Positions 43,492 through 51,475 of a stretch of 64,000 bases of DNA are shown one piece after another (position 1 is the first letter of the stretch; each line of letters opens with the position of its first letter). The notes under the pieces were generated by a model. The model was given only the letters and a program-made list of their open reading frames with translations, was not told where the DNA came from and ran no database searches. Location: positions 62,001-126,000 of the forward strand of contig CAYUIT010000001.1 of NCBI GenBank assembly GCA_964444835.1, read 5' to 3'. This DNA is from CADEED01 sp964444835 (lineage in GTDB: Bacteria; Pseudomonadota; Gammaproteobacteria; Steroidobacterales; Steroidobacteraceae). The translations under genes were made by a program, and so were the position numbers.

Positions 43492-44856
43492 TCACCCCGG
43501 GAAGCCCGGGGGTGGGCGCCCTTTGAATGCGTTCATCATGCGTTTCAGGCGCCCGCCTTGCATGCTTTTCATCATCTTTTGCATCTCGAGAAACTGTTTC
43601 ATCAGACGGTTCACGTCCTGGACTTGGACCCCTGCCCCGGCCGCGATCCGGCGCCGGCGCGAACCATCCAAAATCCCTGGTTGGCGCCGCTCTTTCGGCG
43701 TCATCGAATTGATAATCGCGATCTGGCGGCGCACTTCTTTGTCGCCCTGGTCGGTCGGCATCGCGCCCCGTGTGGCCGCCTGCGGCAGCTTTTCCATCAG
43801 CGAGCCGAGCCCGCCCATCTTTTGGAGCTGCTCGAGCTGACCTTTGAGGTCGGCGAGGTCAAAGGCCTTCCCTTTGGCAACTTTGCGCGCCAGGCGCTCC
43901 GCCTCGTCCACGTCCACTTGCTGCTGGACCTGCTCGACGAGGGCCAACACGTCGCCCATGCCAAGGATGCGGCTCGCCATGCGCTCCGCGTCAAACGGCT
44001 GCAGCGCGTCGGGCTTTTCACCCATTCCCAGGAACAGGATTGGCTTGCCCGTCACGTGCCGGACGGACAAGGCCGCGCCACCGCGCGCATCGCCATCGGC
44101 TTTCGTGAGAATGACGCCAGTCAGATCGAGTGCGTCGCTGAATGCGCGGGCCGAATTGACGGCATCTTGGCCCGCCATCGCATCCACGACGAACAAGCGT
44201 TCGTGAGTGGCGACTGCGGCTTCGATCTGCTTCACCTCGTCCATCAACTCGGCGTCGACGTGCAATCGACCCGCGGTATCGACGATCAACACGTCGTACA
44301 CACCGCGTTTGGCGTGGTCGAGGGCCGCCGCCGCAATCTTGGCTGGGGACTGCGAGACGTCTGTCGGGAAAGCTGCCGCACCCACTTGCTCGCTGAGCTT
44401 CTGCAATTGCAACACGGCCGCCGGGCGCCGAACGTCGGTGCTGACCAACAACACGCGCTTGCCGGCGCTGTCGATCAGGTACTTCGCGAGCTTCGCTGCG
44501 GTGGTCGTCTTACCCGCGCCTTGCAGGCCAGCTAACAACACCACGACGGGCGGCGTCGCGCGCAACTGAAAGCGCTGCGGCGTATCGCCACCGATCAAGG
44601 TGATCAGTTCGCGGTGGATGATGCCGACCAACGCTTGGCCCGGCGTCAGGCTCGTAAGCACTTCCTGGCCGAGCGCTTTGCTCTTCACACCGTCGATGAA
44701 CGTCTTGACGACTGGGAGCGCCACGTCGGCTTCGAGCAGCGCCATGCGCACCTCGCGCAAGGTCTCGCTGACGTTCTCCTCCGTGATGCGTCCGCGGCCA
44801 CGCAGGTTCTGAACGGTGCGCGATAAGCGCGTCGTGAGATTGTCGAAAAGTGCCAT
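43492..44856 (-). CDS. ffh: Signal recognition particle protein Ffh
   Basis: GTPase that binds signal sequences and 4.5S RNA (encoded at 10912-11024). The N domain precedes the G domain with GLQGAGKTTTAAKLA, DVRRPAA, DTAGRLHVD and TKADGDARGG. The methionine-rich M domain occupies about the last 130 residues (MKQFLEMQKMMKSMQGG). It has 454 residues, the standard length. It lies upstream of rpsP as in many gammaproteobacteria. Confidence 0.97.
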   Translation of the reverse strand: MALFDNLTTRLSRTVQNLRGRGRITEENVSETLREVRMALLEADVALPVVKTFIDGVKSKALGQEVLTSLTPGQALVGIIHRELITLIGGDTPQRFQLRATPPVVVLLAGLQGAGKTTTAAKLAKYLIDSAGKRVLLVSTDVRRPAAVLQLQKLSEQVGAAAFPTDVSQSPAKIAAAALDHAKRGVYDVLIVDTAGRLHVDAELMDEVKQIEAAVATHERLFVVDAMAGQDAVNSARAFSDALDLTGVILTKADGDARGGAALSVRHVTGKPILFLGMGEKPDALQPFDAERMASRILGMGDVLALVEQVQQQVDVDEAERLARKVAKGKAFDLADLKGQLEQLQKMGGLGSLMEKLPQAATRGAMPTDQGDKEVRRQIAIINSMTPKERRQPGILDGSRRRRIAAGAGVQVQDVNRLMKQFLEMQKMMKSMQGGRLKRMMNAFKGRPPPGFPG

Positions 44857-44901
44857 GGAGCGAAGTATATAGGCCCGGATGCCGCCGACGCGGGGCCGGA
44901 A

Positions 44902-45291
44902 TCAGCGCGGCTGGATCAAATCCCAACGGTTTCCGTAGAGATCCTCGAACACCGCCACGGTTCCGTAGGCCTCCTCGCTTGGCTCGCGCACGAAATGCAC
45001 GCGTGCCGCCTGCAGGCGCGCGTGGTCCCGCCAGAAGTCATCGGTGTGCAGGAACAGGAAAACTCGACCGCCCGTCTGATTGCCTACCCGCGAGGCCTGC
45101 TCGTCGTTCGTCGCGCGTGCGAGCAGCAAGCGCGTGCCGCCTCCGCGCGGGGCGACAATGACCCAGCGTTTGTTCTGCGCCGGCTGGAACGTATCTTCGA
45201 TCAGCTCAAAGCCGAGCACCTGTGTGTAGAACGCGATCGCCTCGTCGTAGTCGCGCACGAGCAGCGCGATGTTCATGATCGTGTGCTTCAC
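44902..45291 (-). CDS. VOC (glyoxalase/dioxygenase fold) family protein
   Basis: A 129-residue single-domain VOC protein with two beta-alpha-beta-beta-beta units. The first begins MNIALLVRDYDEAIAFYTQVLGF and the C-terminal strand ends FEDLYGNRWDLIQ. A Glu/His metal set is plausible but the substrate is unknown. The start is GTG at 45291, overlapping the radA stop by four bases (GTGA), so it is coupled to radA. An ATG at 45276 is the alternative. Confidence 0.85.
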   Translation of the reverse strand: MKHTIMNIALLVRDYDEAIAFYTQVLGFELIEDTFQPAQNKRWVIVAPRGGGTRLLLARATNDEQASRVGNQTGGRVFLFLHTDDFWRDHARLQAARVHFVREPSEEAYGTVAVFEDLYGNRWDLIQPR

Positions 45292-46661
45292 GCCGGGCCC
45301 GCCCCGAACAGCTTGCCGAGCGCGTCGTGGACTCGCGCGACCCCCACCACCTCGAGCCCGTCGATGGGCTTGCGAGGCACGTTATCGCGCGACACCAGTG
45401 CACGCGTAAAGCCTTGCTTGGCGGCTTCGCGTAACCGCTCTTCGCCATAGGCCACGGGACGAATCTCGCCGGTCAGCCCGATCTCACCGAAGGCCACCCA
45501 GTCACGCGCGATCGGCGCATCGCGCAAACTGGATGCCAGTGCGAGCACCACCGGTAGATCGGCGCCCGTTTCGTCGATTGTCAGACCGCCGACGACGTTG
45601 GCAAACACGTCGTGCTCTTGGAGCGCAACGCCCGCGTGCCGACTGAGTACCGCTAACAACATGGCTACGCGGCTCGCATCGAGCCCTTGTGCCAAGCGGC
45701 GCGGTGCACCAAAACGCATGCGATCGACCAAGCCTTGGATCTCTACTAACAGCGGCCGCTGGCCATCACGCGTGACGGTCACGATGCTGCCCGGCGCGAC
45801 GTCCGTGCTGCGCGATAGGAATATCGCCGATGGGTTTTTTACTTCCTTGAGACCCGCTTCGTTCATGTGAAAGAACGCGAGTTCGCCCACGGGACCAAAG
45901 CGATTCTTCGTCGCACGCACGATCCGAAAACGGCTAGCGAGATCGCTCTCGAAATACAGCACCGCATCGACCAAATGCTCGAGCACGCGCGGGCCGGCGA
46001 TCGCCCCCTCTTTGGTCACGTGGCCGATGATCACGATGCTCGTCTGCGTCGACTTAGCGAAGCGCACGAGCTGTGCCGTGCATTCCTTGAGCTGCGACAC
46101 GCCGCCCACGACGCCCTCGACGGCAGCCGATTGCACGGTCTGGATCGAGTCGATGACGAGCAGGCGCGCACCGCGAGCTCGCGCCGCTTCGATGGCCGCA
46201 TCGAGATCGTTCTCGGACAACATCGCGAGCGAATTGGCAGCCAGCCCCAAGCGTTCGGCACGCAGTGCCACTTGCGCTACGGACTCCTCGCCACTGACAT
46301 ACAAAACCGGCGTGGAGGCCGCGCAATGTGCGGCGACTTGCAACAAGAGTGTTGACTTGCCGATGCCGGGGTCGCCGCCGATGAGAGTCACCGAACCTGG
46401 TACGAGGCCCCCGCCCAAGACGCGATCCAGCTCGCCCGCGCCGGTTGAGGCGCGCGTCCCGCTCGCGCCGCGCATCTCATCGAGCCGCGCCGGCTGCGGT
46501 GCTGCAACGGCGGCGGCGGCACGTCCGCGGCTCGCTGCGGCGCGCACCACTGTGCGCGACTCGAGCGTGTTCCACTCCGCACATTGCGGACATTGGCCTT
46601 GCCACTTGAGCGACTCAGCTCCGCATGCGCGGCATACGAACAACACTGCAGATTTGCTCAC
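45288..46661 (-). CDS. radA: DNA repair ATPase RadA
   Basis: RecA-like helicase that extends strand-exchange intermediates during recombination. The N-terminal zinc finger (CRACGAESLKWQGQCPQC) is followed by Walker A GGDPGIGKSTLL, the RadA-specific KNRFG motif (ATKNRFGPVGE) and a C-terminal Lon-like domain. The start is GTG at 46661 with a GGGAGGGG ribosome-binding site. The protein has 457 residues. It is divergent from the PP2C gene across a 376 bp gap. Confidence 0.96.
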   Translation of the reverse strand: MSKSAVLFVCRACGAESLKWQGQCPQCAEWNTLESRTVVRAAASRGRAAAAVAAPQPARLDEMRGASGTRASTGAGELDRVLGGGLVPGSVTLIGGDPGIGKSTLLLQVAAHCAASTPVLYVSGEESVAQVALRAERLGLAANSLAMLSENDLDAAIEAARARGARLLVIDSIQTVQSAAVEGVVGGVSQLKECTAQLVRFAKSTQTSIVIIGHVTKEGAIAGPRVLEHLVDAVLYFESDLASRFRIVRATKNRFGPVGELAFFHMNEAGLKEVKNPSAIFLSRSTDVAPGSIVTVTRDGQRPLLVEIQGLVDRMRFGAPRRLAQGLDASRVAMLLAVLSRHAGVALQEHDVFANVVGGLTIDETGADLPVVLALASSLRDAPIARDWVAFGEIGLTGEIRPVAYGEERLREAAKQGFTRALVSRDNVPRKPIDGLEVVGVARVHDALGKLFGAGPA

Positions 46662-47037
46662 GGGCCGCCCCTCCCAAGGACACGCCATTGGCCGAGCGAC
46701 GCGCGGAGGAACGCCAAAAGCGGAACGTGCGTCACGTTGCGGCGGGGGAAACCCTGGCCACGCGGACGGCCGTCGCACGTTGAGCGTCCAAGACTGTGCG
46801 CGAATCCGATGCAGGAGGCTTTAGCCTTGATTAGCATTACGTTTTGTCGTTGCTTGTGGATTGGACAACCGGGCCTGAGCGTCTGGGGGGCGTGGTGCGC
46901 TCATTTCGTGCCGTGGCGCGAAGTGTGATGCATTGCCGGATGCTTTGCGCGGCCTCCAGATACGTTATGCAAAGTCTGAGGCCCGTTCAGGTCGGGGTCG
47001 AGAGCGCCTTGGTTAAAGGAATACAACGAAACGCCCT
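46662..47037. other. 376-bp intergenic region between radA and the PP2C gene
   Basis: This is the only gap over 300 bp in the window, between divergent starts, so it should hold promoters for both. I see A/T-rich patches at about 46822-46860 and 46955-47030 but no convincing paired -35/-10 boxes, no hairpin with a U-tract and no repeat. A 73-codon open frame at 46844-47065 runs into the PP2C gene and has no recognisable features or ribosome-binding site. Confidence 0.5.
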
Positions 47038-47886
47038 ATGGCGAGCGATCAGAGACGGCCAGTGACGTTACGTGACAAGTTGGCTTGCGTGGGTGTCACC
47101 GACACCGGGCGAGTCCGCGAACACAATGAAGACTCGATTGCCACAGATGCCGATCTGGGGCTGGTCGTGCTGGCCGATGGCATGGGCGGCTACAACGCAG
47201 GCGAAGTGGCGAGCGGCATTGCCGTCAAGACCATCGTGAACCTCGTGCGCGAGGGCATCGAGCGCGAAGACCTCGAACGCCCCGATGTAGCAACCGGTCT
47301 CTCGCGTCCTGCGATCATCCTGCGCGACGCAATCCACCGCGCCAACAAGATCATTTTTCAGACTGCGCGCACGCAAGCCGAATGCGAAGGCATGGGCACC
47401 ACGGTGGTCGCAGCGCTCTTCTACGACAACCGAGTTTCAGTCGCACACGTCGGTGACTCCCGCATGTACCGGCTGCGCAGCTCAACGTTCTCACAAGTCA
47501 CGCTCGATCACTCACTACTGCAAGAGCTCGTCGACCGCGGGTTTTATTCCCCCGAGGAAGCGCAGCGCGCCGCGAACAAAAACTACGTAACTCGCGCGCT
47601 TGGCGTTGAGCCCTCGGTCGAGGTGGAGATCAAGGACATACCCGTGCTGAAGGGCGATATCTACGTCCTATGCTCGGACGGTCTCTCCGACATGGTCCAG
47701 GATGAGGATATCCGCTTAACGATAAACACCTTTGGTGCTAATCTAGATGCGGTCGCTAAGCAATTGATTCAGTTAGCCAATGAAAATGGCGGGCGGGACA
47801 ACGTCTCGGTACTGCTCGCGCAGGCTGTTGAATCTTTTCCCGCAAAGCGCAGCTTATTTGACAAAATATTGAATTGGTTCAGCTAG
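47038..47886 (+). CDS. PP2C-family serine/threonine phosphatase
   Basis: Metal-dependent phosphatase of the bacterial Stp/PrpC group, 282 residues. The metal-binding motifs are intact: TDTGRVREHNEDS, LADGMGGYNAGE, VAHVGDSRMYRL, CSDGLSDMV and GGRDNVSVL. It has no membrane segment. It is followed 16 bp later by a double-FHA protein, which suggests a phospho-threonine signalling pair, but no Hanks-type kinase is present in the window. The last 200 bp are visibly more A/T-rich than the surroundings. The start is ATG 47038, without a clear ribosome-binding site. Confidence 0.92.
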   Translation: MASDQRRPVTLRDKLACVGVTDTGRVREHNEDSIATDADLGLVVLADGMGGYNAGEVASGIAVKTIVNLVREGIEREDLERPDVATGLSRPAIILRDAIHRANKIIFQTARTQAECEGMGTTVVAALFYDNRVSVAHVGDSRMYRLRSSTFSQVTLDHSLLQELVDRGFYSPEEAQRAANKNYVTRALGVEPSVEVEIKDIPVLKGDIYVLCSDGLSDMVQDEDIRLTINTFGANLDAVAKQLIQLANENGGRDNVSVLLAQAVESFPAKRSLFDKILNWFS

Positions 47887-47902
47887 GGTCAAGGCGGTAT
47901 CA

Positions 47903-48616
47903 ATGGCACGCTTGGTGTTGAGCCTCGACGGTCAGATCATGGCCGAGTACAACATGAACAAGGAGCGGTACACGATTGGCCGCCTCCCCGATAACGATAT
48001 CCGAATCGATAACCCGGCTGTTTCCGGGCATCACTCGTTGATCATCAACATCCTCAATGACTCGTTCTTGGAGGATTTGAACAGCACGAACGGCACGTAC
48101 GTGAATGGCAAGCTCATCAAGAAGCACGCCATGCAGCACGGCGACGTGATCACCGTCGGCCATCATCAGTTACGCTTCGTCGAAGACGACGAGGCACAAG
48201 ACGAATTCGAGAAGACCATGGTCATCCAGCCCTCTTCGCGCCCCGTCGCGAAGGTGCAGGCGGCGGCCGCAGCGGCTTCCAAGGAATCCTCCGATCTGTC
48301 GGCGAGCGGCGTACGTCGCGGTATGGCCGACGCCAAAGTGGCGGTCAAGAAAGCCAAGCTGCAGGTGCTCTCGGGCGCTTTCGCAGGCCGCGAGCTGGAA
48401 CTCAACAAGGCGCTCACGACGCTGGGTCGGCCGGGCGTGCAGGTGGCGGCGATCACCCGTCGTCAGGACGGCTTCTTCATCGTCCACGTCGACAGCGAAA
48501 AGCCGAACGATTATCCGCTCGTGAATGGCTCCGCGATTGGCGAGCAAGCGCGCAAGTTGGTCGACAACGATGTCATCCAGCTCGCGGGCGTGAAGATGGG
48601 GTTCTTCGAGTCGTAA
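47903..48616 (+). CDS. Double FHA-domain protein
   Basis: A 237-residue cytoplasmic protein. The N-terminal FHA domain (residues 1-98) is canonical, with YTIGRLPDNDI, SGHHSLI and LNSTNGTYVNG, so it should bind phospho-threonine. A Ser/Ala-rich linker (about 105-150) leads to a second, degenerate FHA-like domain (LELNKALTTLGRPGVQVAAI, PLVNGSAIGEQ) that lacks the usual Arg/Ser/His set. It is paired with the preceding PP2C gene. A GCGCGCC/GGCGCGC hairpin at 48621-48638 lies just past the stop, inside the end of the convergent cyclase gene. Confidence 0.9.
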   Translation: MARLVLSLDGQIMAEYNMNKERYTIGRLPDNDIRIDNPAVSGHHSLIINILNDSFLEDLNSTNGTYVNGKLIKKHAMQHGDVITVGHHQLRFVEDDEAQDEFEKTMVIQPSSRPVAKVQAAAAAASKESSDLSASGVRRGMADAKVAVKKAKLQVLSGAFAGRELELNKALTTLGRPGVQVAAITRRQDGFFIVHVDSEKPNDYPLVNGSAIGEQARKLVDNDVIQLAGVKMGFFES

Positions 48617-48617
48617 C

Positions 48618-49451
48618 TCAGCGCGCCTTGCGGCGCGCGGGTTTCGCGGCGCGTTTTCCCGTTGGAGTTGCCGCGGGCGGTTCGACGAGCGCGAGCACGC
48701 GCAGCGGGCTGCCTGAGCCTTGGCGAATTTTCAGCGGCGCGCACAGCAAGAACGCCCCCGTGGGCGGCAACTGATCCAAGTTCGCGAGGCACTGCAGGCC
48801 GTACCGGCCACTGCCGTGCATGTAGTAGTGGCACGGGTACGGCGGCTGCAAGTGTTGCGCTTGGCCCGCATCGGTGCCGATCGCTTCGGAGCCGAAGCCG
48901 AGTGCGTCGCGCTCCTCGACCAAGAATCGTACGACCTCGACATCTGGGCCCGGCGTATGCTGCCCCGTCGCGTCGTAGTTTTGGAAGTCGCGCGGATCCG
49001 TGCGCTTCGACCAATCGGTCCGCATCAAAATCCAATGTCGCGGTGGAATGCGGCCGTGCTTGCGCTCCCAGCGCTTGACGAAACTCACTGTCAGTAGGAA
49101 ATCGGGATCGCGGTGCGCTTGGCTCGAGCAATCGATGACGCACGCCGGCCCCATCATGTCCGTCACCGGCAAGGTGTCGGTCGAGTTGTTAGGTAAGTCT
49201 TTACCGGACACCCAGTGGATCGGAGCGTCGAAGTGCGTCCCGGTATGCTCACCACACGAGAAGTTATTCCAATACCAAGCGGGACCCCGTTCGTCGTAGC
49301 GTGACACCTCTTCGATGCGGAATGGCCAACACTGGCCGAGCTCGGGCGCAAGAGAAATCTGCGGAAACTCCGGCGTGAGTGTCTGGGTGAGATCGACGAC
49401 GCGGATACGGCCTCGGGCAAGGTCCTGAGCGAGCTTTTGCAATGTACTCAT
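48618..49451 (-). CDS. Cyclase-family metal-dependent hydrolase (kynurenine formamidase-like)
   Basis: A 277-residue member of the cyclase family, which includes kynurenine formamidase and hydrolases that open cyclic amides, esters or diketones. The metal motif HxGTHxDxPxH is intact (His69, His73, Asp75, His79). A Lys/Arg/Ala-rich tail ends the protein. The ATG at 49451 follows the SDR stop by 14 bp, and the longer frame upstream is SDR antisense. It is the last gene of the seven-gene catabolic operon, where it may hydrolyse a ring or acyl intermediate (inference). Confidence 0.85.
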   Translation of the reverse strand: MSTLQKLAQDLARGRIRVVDLTQTLTPEFPQISLAPELGQCWPFRIEEVSRYDERGPAWYWNNFSCGEHTGTHFDAPIHWVSGKDLPNNSTDTLPVTDMMGPACVIDCSSQAHRDPDFLLTVSFVKRWERKHGRIPPRHWILMRTDWSKRTDPRDFQNYDATGQHTPGPDVEVVRFLVEERDALGFGSEAIGTDAGQAQHLQPPYPCHYYMHGSGRYGLQCLANLDQLPPTGAFLLCAPLKIRQGSGSPLRVLALVEPPAATPTGKRAAKPARRKAR

Positions 49452-49465
49452 GATGCGATTGGCCT

Positions 49466-50197
49466 TCAGAGAGCAAGACTGCCGAGGGATGCGCCACCGC
49501 ACACCAGCAAAGTTTGGCCCGTGATGAACGAAGCCGCGGGAGCCGTGAAGAACGCCACCGCGCGCGCGACATCCTCGGGCCGGCCGATCCGCCGAACGGG
49601 AATGCTCGCCGCGAGCCTTTGCCGACGCTCTGTGTCTTGACCTAACACCTTGTCGAACATCTCGGTTTCCTCGATCGGCCCCGGTGCAACGACGTTGACG
49701 GTGATGCCATGCTGCGCGAGTTCCAAAGCCCACGTGCGTGCCATACCGACCATGCCGGACTTGGTGGCCGAGTACGCCGTGCGCTTAGCGAGTCCGAGCA
49801 TGGCGCGACTACCGATCAGCACGACGCGGCCGAAATGCGCTGCTTTCATCGCGGGCAAATGCGCTTGTAACAAGGTCAGCGGCGCACCCAAGTGTAATTG
49901 CGTCAACGTCGCGAGATCCTCGAGCGATGCCTCTTCCACGAGGTTCTCGCGCGTCGCGCCTGCGTTGTGCACGATCGTGGTGACGGGCCAACGCGCGGCA
50001 ATCTGACGGGCGGCAGATTGAGTGGCTGCTGCATCGGCGAGATCTGCGAGCACGGAGTGCAAGCGCGGCGATGACAGCGGCGCGGGCCGACGCGCCAAGC
50101 TCACAACCTCGTAGCCGGCTTCGAGCAACGTCCGGCAAATGGCCGTGCCGATGCCCGTGCTACCACCCGTCACCACCGCGACTCTAGATTCGCTCAC
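49466..50197 (-). CDS. Short-chain dehydrogenase/reductase
   Basis: Classical SDR of 243 residues with an intact cofactor motif (VVTGGSTGIGTAI), NNAG-equivalent VHNAGATREN, catalytic Ser in IGSRAMLG and Tyr/Lys in YSATK. The C-terminus contains the FITGQTLLVCGGASL segment typical of the family. It resembles 3-oxoacyl-ACP/CoA reductase-type enzymes, with substrate unknown. Within the operon it could oxidise a dihydrodiol or hydroxyacyl-CoA (inference). It starts 27 bp after the DUF35-SDR fusion. Confidence 0.9.
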   Translation of the reverse strand: MSESRVAVVTGGSTGIGTAICRTLLEAGYEVVSLARRPAPLSSPRLHSVLADLADAAATQSAARQIAARWPVTTIVHNAGATRENLVEEASLEDLATLTQLHLGAPLTLLQAHLPAMKAAHFGRVVLIGSRAMLGLAKRTAYSATKSGMVGMARTWALELAQHGITVNVVAPGPIEETEMFDKVLGQDTERRQRLAASIPVRRIGRPEDVARAVAFFTAPAASFITGQTLLVCGGASLGSLAL

Positions 50198-50206
50198 GCG
50201 CCACTC

Positions 50207-50216
50207 CTAACGACTC
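50207..50216. repeat. CTAACRACTC word, intergenic copy in the catabolic operon
   Basis: An exact copy in the 27 bp gap between the SDR and the DUF35-SDR fusion gene. See the finding on CTAACRACT. Confidence 0.5.
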
Positions 50217-50224
50217 GCATCGGT

Positions 50225-51475
50225 TCAACCACTGACCGCGAGCTCGCGCTCGAGTACTTTAGGATCGGCGCGCCATCGACTGCGCCACTCCTCGGCTACA
50301 TCACCGGGATACAGATCCTCAATACCGTCGCGCAGCGCCAGCACGCAGGCCTTTGCGAGCGCATCGGGTGCGAGCTTTGGTGGTGGCACAAGCTGATTCC
50401 ATTCATCGTCGATGGGACCTGGAAATACATTGACGACTCGAATTCCCGCGGGGCGCATTTCCGCACGCAAGCACTGCGCCAGCGACAACGCGGCCGCTTT
50501 CGATGCCGAGTACGTGCCATGCGGTGGGAAGTTGCTGAGTGCGTAAATGGACAATACATTGAGCCAAGCGACGGCACTCGTGTCGCCATCGGCACCTCGC
50601 GCTCGCATCACCGGCCCGAACGCCTGCGCGAGCCGCAAGAGCCCAAAATAATTGACGTCCATTTCGGCACGCGCGATCTCGGTGCCGGACCGAGCGGCGA
50701 TACCGGCCGCGCGATGATGCTCAGCGTTGTTCAGGACGATATCGACCTTTGCACCGATGGCGGCACCCAACTCGTGGACGCTTTTCGAATCGGTGAGATC
50801 CAACGGCACCAGCGTTACCGTCGGCAGCTTTGCCAGCGCATCAAATGCCGGCGTGCGCTTCCACGGTTCAGAGTAGCCGACCCAAATGAGGCCGGCCCCT
50901 GCGGCATTGAGCGCGTGTACTAATGACTGGCCCAGCGCAGTCTTGCCGTCAGTCACCAGCACTTTGCGACCGCGTGGATCACAGGTCATCTCACGGAGTT
51001 GTTTGTCGTCCGCCATCGTGACTACTTCCTTTTCGGGTAACGCCACCAATACACCCATGCCCGCGCGATCGAGCCGTGCGTCGACTCGCACCCGTGTGCC
51101 CGGCGCGCCCACGGCCCCGTGCAAATGCGCGACGACCACAGGGCCACAGTCGAGCTGCACGAGGCCAACACGCCAGGGCACGCGCTCGCGAAAATACAAG
51201 TCGTGACTGTGCTCGAGTTGTGTATGCGCTAACAGCTGCCCGTTCCCGCAGGTCGCGCGCCACTCCAATTGATCGGAGAGGCAGCGGCAACAAGCCTCAC
51301 GCGGCGGATACTGCACTGCGCCGCACGTGCTGCAGTGCTGCAGTTCAAAGCGCCCCTCAGCCGCCGCCGCCGTCAGCCCGAGCGCGACACGGCTTCGTTG
51401 CCACGGCGGCAACGTGGGCGCTCGTGTACGCAGCATCGGATTCTTCCGCGGCATGGGCGGTGCGTTTTCGGTCAC
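50225..51475 (-). CDS. Fusion of a DUF35 (zinc ribbon + OB fold) domain to a short-chain dehydrogenase
   Basis: A 416-residue two-domain protein. The N-terminal DUF35 unit has zinc-ribbon cysteines Cys48, Cys51, Cys62 and Cys65 (HCSTCGA, ACCRC) and an OB fold to about residue 140. Such domains partner thiolase-fold proteins, for example ChsH2 with the aldolase Ltp2. From about residue 168 an SDR begins. Its cofactor loop is degenerate (VTDGKTALG instead of TGxxxGxG), but Ser309, Tyr322 and Lys326 (YSASK) are intact. The GTG at 51475 overlaps the thiolase-like stop by GTGA. I infer a complex with that neighbour. The SDR half may be catalytic or structural. Confidence 0.85.
   Translation of the reverse strand: MTENAPPMPRKNPMLRTRAPTLPPWQRSRVALGLTAAAAEGRFELQHCSTCGAVQYPPREACCRCLSDQLEWRATCGNGQLLAHTQLEHSHDLYFRERVPWRVGLVQLDCGPVVVAHLHGAVGAPGTRVRVDARLDRAGMGVLVALPEKEVVTMADDKQLREMTCDPRGRKVLVTDGKTALGQSLVHALNAAGAGLIWVGYSEPWKRTPAFDALAKLPTVTLVPLDLTDSKSVHELGAAIGAKVDIVLNNAEHHRAAGIAARSGTEIARAEMDVNYFGLLRLAQAFGPVMRARGADGDTSAVAWLNVLSIYALSNFPPHGTYSASKAAALSLAQCLRAEMRPAGIRVVNVFPGPIDDEWNQLVPPPKLAPDALAKACVLALRDGIEDLYPGDVAEEWRSRWRADPKVLERELAVSG

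Noticed and set aside
46844..47065. 73-codon open frame upstream of the PP2C gene
   Set aside because: It overlaps the PP2C start, has no ribosome-binding site and no recognisable sequence character. It is most likely a chance open frame in GC-rich DNA.
48621..48638. GCGCGCC/GGCGCGC hairpin as terminator of the PP2C/FHA unit
   Set aside because: The 7-bp stem is followed by GGGTTTCGC rather than a U-tract and lies in coding sequence of the convergent gene. I mention it only in the FHA entry.
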